From Verrucomicrobiota bacterium (GTDB lineage: Bacteria > Verrucomicrobiota > Verrucomicrobiia > Opitutales > Opitutaceae): a stretch of DNA of 48,464 nucleotides. Of the stretch, positions 37,065-45,461 are shown in pieces. The DNA is taken from the NCBI GenBank assembly GCA_016209255.1, contig JACQWL010000006.1, forward strand, positions 1 through 48,464. Direction: 5' to 3'. The notes below the pieces were generated by a model. That model did not search any database. It was given only the letters and a program-made list of their open reading frames with translations, and was not told where the DNA came from. A program made the position numbers and the translations under genes. How positions within the stretch are numbered: the stretch's first letter is position 1; each line of letters opens with the position of its first letter.

Positions 37065-38464
37065 GTCCCGGGATTTCCGCTCCAGCGGAAGGTGAAGGTG
37101 AACTGCGCCGGCGTCTTGCCGCGGATCTGTTCGATTTTCAGGCCCGTGATTTCCTTGGCCTGGCGCAACTGGTCGAGCGTGCGCAGCAGCGAGGCGTTGT
37201 CGCGCGCGGTGCCGGTCACGCTGATGTTCGCCACGCCGTGGATTTCGACCGACTTGGCCGTGACGCTGCCGTTGTCGGGGAAACATTCCACCACCCGTTT
37301 CATGATCGTGAGGTTGCGGAAGGAGGTGTCATACCAGGGGCGATATTCCCGGATGCGCGCGGTGACGGCGTCGAGCTCCTTGACCTGGGCCGCCATCGCC
37401 GCCCATTCGGAGCGGAGGGACCAGAGGCGGTATTCCTGCCAGCCGAACGCGCCCAGCGCGACCACCGCGGCGGCGGCGGTGGCGAATCCCGCTACGGCGA
37501 GCCGCCGGGAACTGTAGCCGGACAGCAACCGGGACCAACGGCTCGGCCGCGGCGGCAGAAATTCCAGCTCCGGCGCACCATCTTTGAGATACCGGATCCC
37601 CAGTTGCTCGACGATCTCCTCGGCGACCGCGCGGGCCGGCGCCGGATCGCGCTCGATCTGCAATCCGGCGTCGCGAGCCCAGCCGCCGAGTATTTCCTCG
37701 AGCTGGCGGGCCATCGTTTCGTCGCCGCGCAGGCATAACTGCCGCACCTCCCGGCGCAAATCGGCCGGCACCTGTTCGAACGTGATCCGCAGCTCGCGCG
37801 CCAGCGCGGCGCCGTTGACGACATTTTCGCCCGCCTCCGAGTCGATCGTGGCCTCCAGCGTGCGAAACGCCGCGATGCCACCGCCGGCGGAACTGAGCCG
37901 CGTCGCGCCCTTGGGTTCGAGCCTAAGCGTCATGCGTCCTTCGCCGGCCGGCGTGACCGCACCGGGCAGCGCGGCAAGACCGGGCAAAAAGCTCACCGGC
38001 TTCAGCCCGGCGCTCTTCGTCACCGCCATCAGTCGCGTCAGCTGATCCTTGCGGATCGCGAGCTGCGTGACGTAGGCGCTTTCCGCCGAACGGTGCGGCG
38101 AACGCGCGATTTGCAGTTCGTCGGGATCGCAGGGAAAGCCTTTCTCCGCCTCGATCGCGAGGAGGCTCGCGGTGTCCTCCGGCGAGAGATCGGGCACCTT
38201 GGTGTGCTGGCTCATGATCCAGCGCGCCGGAATCGCGACGACACAGTGCCGCTCGCGAATCCGGGCCGCCTCGAGGTGATTCTTGAATTCGTGGCCGATC
38301 AGCTCGATCTCGGGATGAAACAGATCGAGCGAGAGGGTGGCCGTGGTGGATTTCAGCACCGCGACGGCGCTCTTGGCGCGCGCCACCTGGGCGGCCCGGA
38401 GCTGGCCGTCGGCCACGGACAGACCGAGGACGGATTGCAGTCGTTTGCGGGTGTTCCATTTCAT
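37061..38464 (-). CDS. gspL: GspL-like protein (PilM/PilN-type fusion)
   Basis: Actin-like N-terminal region VLGLSVADGQLRAAQVAR, AIEAEKGFPCDPDEL; one TM LAVAGFATAAAAVVALGAFGW; PilN-like tail. Confidence 0.8.
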   Translation of the reverse strand: MKWNTRKRLQSVLGLSVADGQLRAAQVARAKSAVAVLKSTTATLSLDLFHPEIELIGHEFKNHLEAARIRERHCVVAIPARWIMSQHTKVPDLSPEDTASLLAIEAEKGFPCDPDELQIARSPHRSAESAYVTQLAIRKDQLTRLMAVTKSAGLKPVSFLPGLAALPGAVTPAGEGRMTLRLEPKGATRLSSAGGGIAAFRTLEATIDSEAGENVVNGAALARELRITFEQVPADLRREVRQLCLRGDETMARQLEEILGGWARDAGLQIERDPAPARAVAEEIVEQLGIRYLKDGAPELEFLPPRPSRWSRLLSGYSSRRLAVAGFATAAAAVVALGAFGWQEYRLWSLRSEWAAMAAQVKELDAVTARIREYRPWYDTSFRNLTIMKRVVECFPDNGSVTAKSVEIHGVANISVTGTARDNASLLRTLDQLRQAKEITGLKIEQIRGKTPAQFTFTFRWSGNPGT

Positions 38465-40095
38465 GTGCGGTTGTCCCTCGCCTCCTTGAGCGACTGCCGC
38501 AATTGCGCGCCGAGCGCCCAGCCGTAGGCAGTGAAATCCTGGTGGAACACGATGCGTGGCGTGCCCCTTCTCATGTCAAAGATGGTTTTTTCCCGGCAGT
38601 AACCGCGACCGGAGTGCCCGACCGCCGCGACATCGGCGCAAAACTGAAAGGATTGATCCGTGATGTAAGGGCCGGCGCGGACGATCGCGGCGCGGTTCAG
38701 AATCTGCGCGATCCACGCGAACGAGGTGAGGACATCCGGATGCGCGAGCCGGTAGGCCACCAACGCCGACGCGTTCTCGGGGCCGATGCCGGGAATGCAC
38801 GCGAGCACGGTCTCGCTGGCCGTGTTGACGTTGACGAGCCCCTGCACCGTGCCGCCATTGCTCGTCGTGATGTCGCCCTGGATGCGGGCGAACTCCTCGG
38901 GGGTCATCCGGCTCACCACCATGAATTCGGCCACGCTGCGCAGGGCGCCGGCGCCGGTGGCCGCCATGATTTGCGCGGCGCGTTGCCCGCCGAATTGGCG
39001 TTGCAACAGGTTGTTCAACTGCGGGCGGGTCTGCGGCGTGGCAATGTTGATGCGACGCGATCCGTCTGCGCGCGTATTGGGCTGGCGGCTGTAAACCGTG
39101 ACATATTCCAGGATCCCCGGCTGGACGAGGCCGTCGCCGTTGTCGCGCGGAGCCGACTGCTCGCCGTCGTTCTCGTTGTCATCGAGGGCGCCGTTGCGGT
39201 TGGCGTCCTCGCCGAACAGGAGGTCGAGCGTTGCGCCGTAAACCAGCCGGAGCTCGTCGACCGTTTCGAAGGGTCCGGCCTTGTTGAGTCGCGGCGGGTC
39301 GAGGCGCGCGTAGGTGTTGTCGGCGTTGCCCTCCAGGCTCGATGGCGCATTAGCGCTCCGCCGCCAGCTCACGATCGCGTCGGCCAGCTCGGGCGTCATG
39401 CCGGGCAGGGCTTCCAGCATCGAACGCGTGGCAGTGTTCAGATTCAGCTTGGAGGCCTCGTCGACCAGGCCGAACACCGGCTCGTTCGTCGGGGTTTGAT
39501 TCGGATCGCGCCCGATGAACCAGAAACTCGCATCGCCGACGGGAAGAGCCTCCGACCTGTAATCCTCGATGTGCGGCACGGTGCCGTTGGTCGCGAACTG
39601 GCTCAGCACGAAAGCCGCATACCGGGTTCCACCCGCCACGGCCTGGCGCGCGGAAACCTCGGCGACGCGGTTGCCGGCGGCGTGGAGCTCGGAGCTCATC
39701 GCACTCGCAAAATAAACCGTCAGCGCGACCAGCCCGAGGCAGACCCAGATGACGATGATCAACACCGAACCGCGTCGGCCGCGCGACGCAGCCGGCCCTG
39801 TCCGCGAATGCAGGAACTGGCGGAAGTTCGGGCGTGAAACCGTCCCGCCGCCCACGAGGCGGGCCACACCACTCCGCCCAAGCCGTGTCCATGCAGTCGA
39901 CATCCAGTTCGAGAGCGAACCGCCGAGCACCAAAAGGTGGACGGCGACCTCCGGGCGCCGTCTGGCCGCGTCCGCAGGAAAAACGCGCCCGGATGCGCCG
40001 GAGGACGCACAGGGGCTTGTCCGCCTTTGGCGGATCGCGTTCCACCCCCAGCCAACTGAATTGTTACGGCCACGATTGAAACTCGCGTGCGTCAT
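38461..40095 (-). CDS. gspK: GspK-like minor pseudopilin with repeat-expanded N-terminus (alternative start 39903)
   Basis: RGRRGSVLIIVIWVCLGLVALTVYFASAMSSEL pseudopilin segment; SKLNLNTAT and LVNVNTASETVLACIPGIGPENA; ATGA overlap with gspJ at 40092-40095. Confidence 0.87.
   Translation of the reverse strand: MTHASFNRGRNNSVGWGWNAIRQRRTSPCASSGASGRVFPADAARRRPEVAVHLLVLGGSLSNWMSTAWTRLGRSGVARLVGGGTVSRPNFRQFLHSRTGPAASRGRRGSVLIIVIWVCLGLVALTVYFASAMSSELHAAGNRVAEVSARQAVAGGTRYAAFVLSQFATNGTVPHIEDYRSEALPVGDASFWFIGRDPNQTPTNEPVFGLVDEASKLNLNTATRSMLEALPGMTPELADAIVSWRRSANAPSSLEGNADNTYARLDPPRLNKAGPFETVDELRLVYGATLDLLFGEDANRNGALDDNENDGEQSAPRDNGDGLVQPGILEYVTVYSRQPNTRADGSRRINIATPQTRPQLNNLLQRQFGGQRAAQIMAATGAGALRSVAEFMVVSRMTPEEFARIQGDITTSNGGTVQGLVNVNTASETVLACIPGIGPENASALVAYRLAHPDVLTSFAWIAQILNRAAIVRAGPYITDQSFQFCADVAAVGHSGRGYCREKTIFDMRRGTPRIVFHQDFTAYGWALGAQLRQSLKEARDNRT
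39844..39867 (-). repeat. REP-like hairpin (GTGG head) in frame in the gspK 5' region
   Basis: Minus strand GTGGCCCGCCTCGTGGGCGGCGGG; matches the gspC REP GTAGCCCGCCTCGTGAGGGGCGG. Confidence 0.75.
39931..40060. repeat. Dispersed ~130-bp repeat family B, copy 2 (in frame within the gspK 5' region)
   Basis: caaaaggtggacggcgacctccgggcgccg...gcggatcgcgttccacc...caactgaa; compare 30052-30180. Confidence 0.85.
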
Positions 40096-40805
40096 GGCAT
40101 CGCCTCTTCCTCCGCCTCCGCCTCCCGCTGGCTGGTCGTGGTCGTGACCATGACAGGCACGACCAGTTCGATCGGCGCCGCCGGAGACTGGCTCGCATCG
40201 TGCGGCATCATTACCAGGATGAGCTTCAACGCGCGCGGCAAGGTCGATGTGGCGGTGGAGTCCCACGTGTCGACCCAGCCGGTTCCGTCGAAAAAGCTGA
40301 CGCTCGCGCTCGCGACTCCCGCGAGCAGCGCGCGATCCTCCGCGCTCGTCTCCTGGACGGGGAGGAGGTTGCGCGTCAAGACGCGGACAAGGTCCTTGCC
40401 GCCGCCGCCATCGGCCGCCGGCGCCAGGTAGTAGGCCACCATCTGCACCTCGGAAAACGGATTCCAGCCATCGATTTTCCCGGAGTTGGTAAACAGATCG
40501 GGGCTGACCCGCTCGCCATAGGAGTCCCGCGTCAGCGACGAGAAGTTTTCCGTCTGGAGCTGGCCGGAAAGCACGCCGCCGGGCAGCATGAGTCCCGCGA
40601 AATCCCGCCGCACAATCCCGAGCGCGCGCTGTACGGACAAATCGTCGTCGATGCGAGCGTGGGTCGTGTTGTGCAGGCGCAGCGCGCCGAAGAACGTCGT
40701 CTGGATTACCAGGAGAACGATCGCGCCGACCGCGGTGGCGACGAGCAGCTCCAGCAACGTGAAGCCGCCGCGCGAACGATGAGGATTGAAGCGGTCGCGC
40801 TTCAT
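40092..40805 (-). CDS. gspJ: GspJ-like minor pseudopilin
   Basis: RSRGGFTLLELLVATAVGAIVLLVI; ATGA overlaps with gspI and gspK. Confidence 0.87.
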   Translation of the reverse strand: MKRDRFNPHRSRGGFTLLELLVATAVGAIVLLVIQTTFFGALRLHNTTHARIDDDLSVQRALGIVRRDFAGLMLPGGVLSGQLQTENFSSLTRDSYGERVSPDLFTNSGKIDGWNPFSEVQMVAYYLAPAADGGGGKDLVRVLTRNLLPVQETSAEDRALLAGVASASVSFFDGTGWVDTWDSTATSTLPRALKLILVMMPHDASQSPAAPIELVVPVMVTTTTSQREAEAEEEAMP

Positions 40806-41266
40806 GGGATTGCTGCCACCTCGCCGGCATTCGCGGAGGTCGAGGCCATCAGCGTGCTCGCGCTCACAGTGTAATCGCCACCCTGCACCGTGAACGTCAC
40901 CACCACGGTCAGTTGCAGCATGGCGTCCTCCGACCACGGTTCCGACCGCATCGTCCACGGATAACTCGTGTCCCCGTCGGCGGTGACGCCGCTGCTCGAG
41001 GTGTGGACGGTTTCGCCCTCGACCATCAACTCGTTGAGGACGCGCTCGGCCACGCGCATGGCAGCCGCCTTCCGCTGGCCCAGCACCCCTGCCCGGCTGG
41101 CGATGCTCATGCCCTCCATCGCAACCGGGATGATGATGGCCATCATCAACAGCGCCGCGAGCACCTCGACGAGGGTAAACCCGGCGGTGCGGAAAGCACG
41201 CCGGGCACGTCTGCGCGGCGCGGGGCCGATGGCCTTAATTGGCGATGGTGACGGGGCGAATTTCAT
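40802..41266 (-). CDS. gspI: GspI-like minor pseudopilin
   Basis: FRTAGFTLVEVLAALLMMAIIIPVAMEG. Confidence 0.83.
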   Translation of the reverse strand: MKFAPSPSPIKAIGPAPRRRARRAFRTAGFTLVEVLAALLMMAIIIPVAMEGMSIASRAGVLGQRKAAAMRVAERVLNELMVEGETVHTSSSGVTADGDTSYPWTMRSEPWSEDAMLQLTVVVTFTVQGGDYTVSASTLMASTSANAGEVAAIP

Positions 41267-41885
41267 AACGGAGCCGATTCGCGGCCGGGACGAGCTCCAA
41301 CGCGCCCTCGTCCCCCTGCCGAATCACAATCCGGCTGACACTGACGTCGTCGAAGAATCCATCGGGGTTGAAACGAATCACCGCGAGGTCTTCGGGCAGA
41401 CCGAGTTTCTCGTCGTCCAGCTCCGACGCCTGCTCCGCCGCGACGGTCGGTGTTTCCAGGGTCAGCGTGGGCTCGGCCGTATACGTCACGGCGCGTTCGT
41501 CGGAGCCGGCGAAACCCGCCTGAATCTCCAGCCCGTAGGTTGAGCTGCCGGCATCGATCCACAGGAGCACCGGCACGCCTTCCGCGACCGCGCGACTCTG
41601 CCCGTAGTTGATCAACGAGAGCATGCGCCGGCCCTCGGCGCTGAGGGCGCGTCCACGGAAAAACGACGACATCCGCGGCGCCACCATCGAGGCCACGATC
41701 AGCAACAACACCATGACGACAATCAACTCGACCAGGGTGAAGGCGCGCGCGCGCTGCTGGCGGCGTCGCAACGGTCCCCGGTTTGTCATTCTGAGCGGGA
41801 GCGAAGAATCCAGCAGCGCGCCCGCCGGCGTGGATCCGGCTGGATTCTTCGCTCCGCTCAGAATGACTCCCTGGGGAAGGTTCAT
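41235..41885 (-). CDS. gspH: GspH-like minor pseudopilin (alternative start 41789)
   Basis: RARAFTLVELIVVMVLLLIVASMVAPRM; gene order between gspG and gspI. Confidence 0.83.
   Translation of the reverse strand: MNLPQGVILSGAKNPAGSTPAGALLDSSLPLRMTNRGPLRRRQQRARAFTLVELIVVMVLLLIVASMVAPRMSSFFRGRALSAEGRRMLSLINYGQSRAVAEGVPVLLWIDAGSSTYGLEIQAGFAGSDERAVTYTAEPTLTLETPTVAAEQASELDDEKLGLPEDLAVIRFNPDGFFDDVSVSRIVIRQGDEGALELVPAANRLRYEIRPVTIAN
41785..41867. repeat. Inverted repeat of the GTCATTCTGAGCG(G)AGCGAAGAATCCAG type at the gspH translation start
   Basis: gtcattctgagcgggagcgaagaatccag (41785-41813) / ctggattcttcgctccgctcagaatgac (41840-41867); a single arm also occurs near 9853-9880. Confidence 0.9.
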
Positions 41886-41913
41886 TTTTTGGATTCAACG
41901 CACGCGCCTCCAT

Positions 41914-42390
41914 TCACCGCGACGAAATCCGGGCGTTGACGATGTCGTCATCGGTGCCGGCCTGGCCATCCGGGCCCATCGACCGGATGTCATAGCCGGC
42001 GGGGTTCAGCTTGCCGGGAAATTCGTAGAGGTAGGGGTGGCCCCAGGGATCGACGGGGATGTCGCTTTTCAAATACGGCCCGCGCCAGTTGGTCACGTCG
42101 GCCGGCTGGACCACGAGCTGCAGGAGTCCATCCTGCCCGCGCGGATAGCTGCCGGTGTCGACCTCATAGGCATCGAGCGCGGTGCCAAACGTCGAGATCT
42201 GCGTCTGCGCGGCGGTGACCCGCGCCTGCTCGGTGCGGCCGGTGAACTTCGGCAGGACGAGCGCGGCGAGAATGCCGAGGATGACGAGCACGAGCAGCAG
42301 CTCGACGAGCGTGAAGCCGGCGGCGCGATGGCCCCGGCGGGCAAGGCCGCGGCGCGAGGCAAAGGGAGAACGATCTTTCTGCGATTTCAT
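41914..42390 (-). CDS. gspG: GspG major pseudopilin
   Basis: RAAGFTLVELLLVLVILGILAALVLPKFTGR; WRGPYLKSDIPVDPWGHPYLYEFPG; DIRSMGPDGQAGTDDDI. Confidence 0.96.
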   Translation of the reverse strand: MKSQKDRSPFASRRGLARRGHRAAGFTLVELLLVLVILGILAALVLPKFTGRTEQARVTAAQTQISTFGTALDAYEVDTGSYPRGQDGLLQLVVQPADVTNWRGPYLKSDIPVDPWGHPYLYEFPGKLNPAGYDIRSMGPDGQAGTDDDIVNARISSR

Positions 42391-42398
42391 GGCAGGGG

Positions 42399-43661
42399 TT
42401 ATTTGATGTGGTCCTGGAGGGAGAAAATGGGGATCACCATGCCGATGAAGATGGTGCCGATGACCGTCGCGATCACGAACAGCATGATCGGCTCGGCGAG
42501 CGCGACGACGGTCTTGAGCTCACGATCGAGATCGTTCTCGGTGACGTTGGCGATGCGCAGCAGCTCGTGGTCGAGTTTGCCGCTTTCCTCGGCGACCGAG
42601 ATCATCTCGACAATGGCGCCGGGAAAGAGCGCGCGATTCTGGGCCAGGCTCTTGCCGAGCGGCTTGCCCTCTTTCACCCGGTCGATCGACTCCGCCACCG
42701 CGTCGACGAGGATCTGGTTGCCGATCGAGCGGCGGGCGACGTTGAGACCGTTGATCAGCGGCACGCCCGCCCCGAGCAGCGTGCCGAGCATCCGGCAGAA
42801 GCGCGCCATCGCGAACTGGGCGAGCAGCGGGCCGACCGTCGGCACCCGGAGGATCATGCCCTCCCACGCGCGGCGGCCCTTTTCCGACCTGAACCAGTTG
42901 CGCAGCGCGACGACCGCGACCACCACGCCGGCGGCGAGAAACAGCCCGTAGCCGCGGACGCCCTCGCTCGTCTTCACGATCATCTGCGTGATCAGCGGCA
43001 GCTCGGCGTTGAAGCCTTGGAACACGAGCTGGAAACGCGGAATGAAGAAAACGAGCAGGAAAATCAGCACCCCGAGCGCCAGCACCAGCAGGATCGCCGG
43101 ATACATCATCGCGGTGATCACCTTGCCCTTGAGTTCCTTTTCGCGCGCCTGGAAATCGGCGATCTGCGCGAGCACCACGTCGAGAAATCCGCCCGTCTCG
43201 CCCGCCTCGACCATCGCGACATACACCCGCGGAAACGTCTCCGGCGAGCGCGCCATCGCATTGGACAACGACATGCCGTCGACCACCAGATCGTGGATCT
43301 CCTTCCACTTGTCCTTCGCGACGGGCGCCGCCGCCTCGCGATGCAGGATCACGAGCGCGCGGCTGAAGGGCACGCCCGCGGCGAGGAGGCTCGAGAGCAG
43401 GCGCGTGAAATTCTCGAGCATGCGCGCCGTGATCTTGCGCGGCTGGCCGAACTGGAATCCGCCCGGCGAGGCGGGCGCTTGGGCGGCGGCGCCGTTGCTG
43501 CCGGCCGCCCCGTTGGCGCCGCCGGCCGATTCCGTGAGCCGGATCGGCCGCAGGCCGAGAACCTCCACCTGCCGCATCGCTTCATGGCGGCTGCTCGCGT
43601 CGAGGCTGCCCTCGGCGAGGACGCCGTCGCGCTGCATGGCTTTGTAGGCGAACTGGGGCAT
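42399..43661 (-). CDS. gspF: GspF inner-membrane platform protein
   Basis: MPQFAYKAMQRDG, FTRLLSSLLAAGVPFSRAL, VYVAMVEAGETGGFLDVVL, FCRMLGTLLGAGVPLINGL, MISVAEESGKLD. Confidence 0.95.
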   Translation of the reverse strand: MPQFAYKAMQRDGVLAEGSLDASSRHEAMRQVEVLGLRPIRLTESAGGANGAAGSNGAAAQAPASPGGFQFGQPRKITARMLENFTRLLSSLLAAGVPFSRALVILHREAAAPVAKDKWKEIHDLVVDGMSLSNAMARSPETFPRVYVAMVEAGETGGFLDVVLAQIADFQAREKELKGKVITAMMYPAILLVLALGVLIFLLVFFIPRFQLVFQGFNAELPLITQMIVKTSEGVRGYGLFLAAGVVVAVVALRNWFRSEKGRRAWEGMILRVPTVGPLLAQFAMARFCRMLGTLLGAGVPLINGLNVARRSIGNQILVDAVAESIDRVKEGKPLGKSLAQNRALFPGAIVEMISVAEESGKLDHELLRIANVTENDLDRELKTVVALAEPIMLFVIATVIGTIFIGMVIPIFSLQDHIK

Positions 43662-43672
43662 GGGCGGGCGAA

Positions 43673-45454
43673 TCAGGCTGCTCGCGTCGTGCGGTGCGCC
43701 GCGTTTTCGCCCGCGTCCGGCTTGGTCGGGGCCGCCGCCGTGGGCGCCATCTCCTGCACCGTTGTGACGCTCAAGACTTCCTCGATCGTGGTGACACCGG
43801 TGGCGACCAGCCGCCGGCCGTCCTCGGCCAGGGTCCGCATGCCGGCGTGGCGCGCGGCCTCGCGCACCATGTCCGTCGACGCGCTCTTGAGGACGAGCTG
43901 GCGAATCTCGCTGCTGGTGTCCATCCACTCGAAGATCGCACGGCGTCCGTGAAAACCGGTGTTGCGGCATTCGCGGCAGCCCACGGAGCGGTAGACCGTC
44001 ACGTCGGCCGGGATGCCGATCCGCGTCTTGAAATCGCGCACCGTGGCCGAATCGTCGACAGCCTTGCAGTGCGGGCAAAGCACGCGCACGAGCCGTTGCG
44101 CCAGCACGGCCTCGAGCGAAGAGGCGACGAGGTACGGTTCGACGCCCATGTCGACGAGCCGCGTCACCGCGCCGGCGGCGTCGTTGGTGTGCAGCGTGGA
44201 AAACACGAGGTGACCCGTCAGCGACGCCTGCACCGCAATCTGCGCCGTCTCCTGATCGCGGATTTCGCCGATCAGGATGACGTCGGGGTCATGGCGGAGG
44301 ATCGACCGCAGCCCGCGGGCGAAGGTCAGGCCCGATTTTTCGGAGACCTGGATCTGGTTGACGCCCTTGAGCTGGTACTCGATCGGGTCCTCGATCGTGA
44401 TGATCTTCCGCTCGGTGTCGTTGATTTGCTGCAGCGCCGTGTAGAGCGTCGAGGTCTTGCCGCTGCCCGTGGGGCCGGTGACGAGGACGATGCCGTGCGG
44501 GAGCTGGAGCACGCGTTCGAGGCAGGCCAGCTCGCGTCCGCTCATGCCCAGGTCGCGCACCCCCCGGAGGGCTGCGTTCTGGCGCAGCAGCCGCATCACC
44601 ACCGCCTCGCCGTGCAGCATGGGAATGACGGATACGCGGATGTCGACCTCCGCCGCATCGATGCGCACCTTGATGCGCCCGTCCTGCGGCAGGCGTTTCT
44701 CGGCGATGTTGAGATGGGCGAGAATCTTGACGCGCGCACCGATGGCCGGCTGGAAGCGTTTCACCTGCGCCGGGACCGGGATCTCCTGCAGCACGCCGTC
44801 GATGCGGTAGCGGATCCGCAACTCGTCTTCGAAAGGCTCGAGATGGATGTCCGACGCCCGCAGGTCGATCGCGTCCTTCAACACCTGGTTGACGAAGCGG
44901 ATGATCGAAGCGTCCTCGGCCGCCTCGTCGAGGTTCGTGTCGTTGACGCCGCCGCTGTCGTCGACGACCTGCAGGCCGCTTTCTTCGTCGAGCGTGTCGA
45001 TCGTGTCGGCGCCGACGCCGAGCCGTTTCTTCATCTCCCGCTGGATGGCCTCGGTCGGCGCGAGCACCGGGCGCAGGCGCAACCCGGTGAGGGCTTTCAA
45101 ACCGTCGAGCCCCTGGGTGGCAAACAAACGGCTCGTCGCGATTTCAATCTGGTTGTCGATGCGCCGGAGCGGGAGCAATTCGTCGCGCAGGAGCAGCCGG
45201 GCCGGGAAGAGCGAGAGGACCTGTTTGTCCGGCTCCAGCTCGTCGAGCCTGGTGAAAGCGACATTGTATTCGACGGCCAGCCAGCGCAGCACGAGCTCCT
45301 CGGTCAGGGCCTCGGGGCCGGGATTCTGAGTCAGATAGGTACGCGCGTCGGTCGTCGTGAGCTGCCGGCCCGCAATCATGCGGCCGAGCAACTCGGGGAA
45401 GTTGCCGTTGCCATTGGTGCCGGTCGCGGCGGGGGAAATGTCTTCGGTGAGCAC
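43673..45454 (-). CDS. gspE: GspE secretion ATPase
   Basis: VTGPTGSGKTSTLYTAL, ASDIHLEPFEDELRIRYRIDG, GEIRDQETAQIAVQASLTGHLVFSTLHTNDA, Zn ribbon CPHC/CREC. Confidence 0.96.
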   Translation of the reverse strand: MLTEDISPAATGTNGNGNFPELLGRMIAGRQLTTTDARTYLTQNPGPEALTEELVLRWLAVEYNVAFTRLDELEPDKQVLSLFPARLLLRDELLPLRRIDNQIEIATSRLFATQGLDGLKALTGLRLRPVLAPTEAIQREMKKRLGVGADTIDTLDEESGLQVVDDSGGVNDTNLDEAAEDASIIRFVNQVLKDAIDLRASDIHLEPFEDELRIRYRIDGVLQEIPVPAQVKRFQPAIGARVKILAHLNIAEKRLPQDGRIKVRIDAAEVDIRVSVIPMLHGEAVVMRLLRQNAALRGVRDLGMSGRELACLERVLQLPHGIVLVTGPTGSGKTSTLYTALQQINDTERKIITIEDPIEYQLKGVNQIQVSEKSGLTFARGLRSILRHDPDVILIGEIRDQETAQIAVQASLTGHLVFSTLHTNDAAGAVTRLVDMGVEPYLVASSLEAVLAQRLVRVLCPHCKAVDDSATVRDFKTRIGIPADVTVYRSVGCRECRNTGFHGRRAIFEWMDTSSEIRQLVLKSASTDMVREAARHAGMRTLAEDGRRLVATGVTTIEEVLSVTTVQEMAPTAAAPTKPDAGENAAHRTTRAA

Positions 45455-45461
45455 GGTGCCT

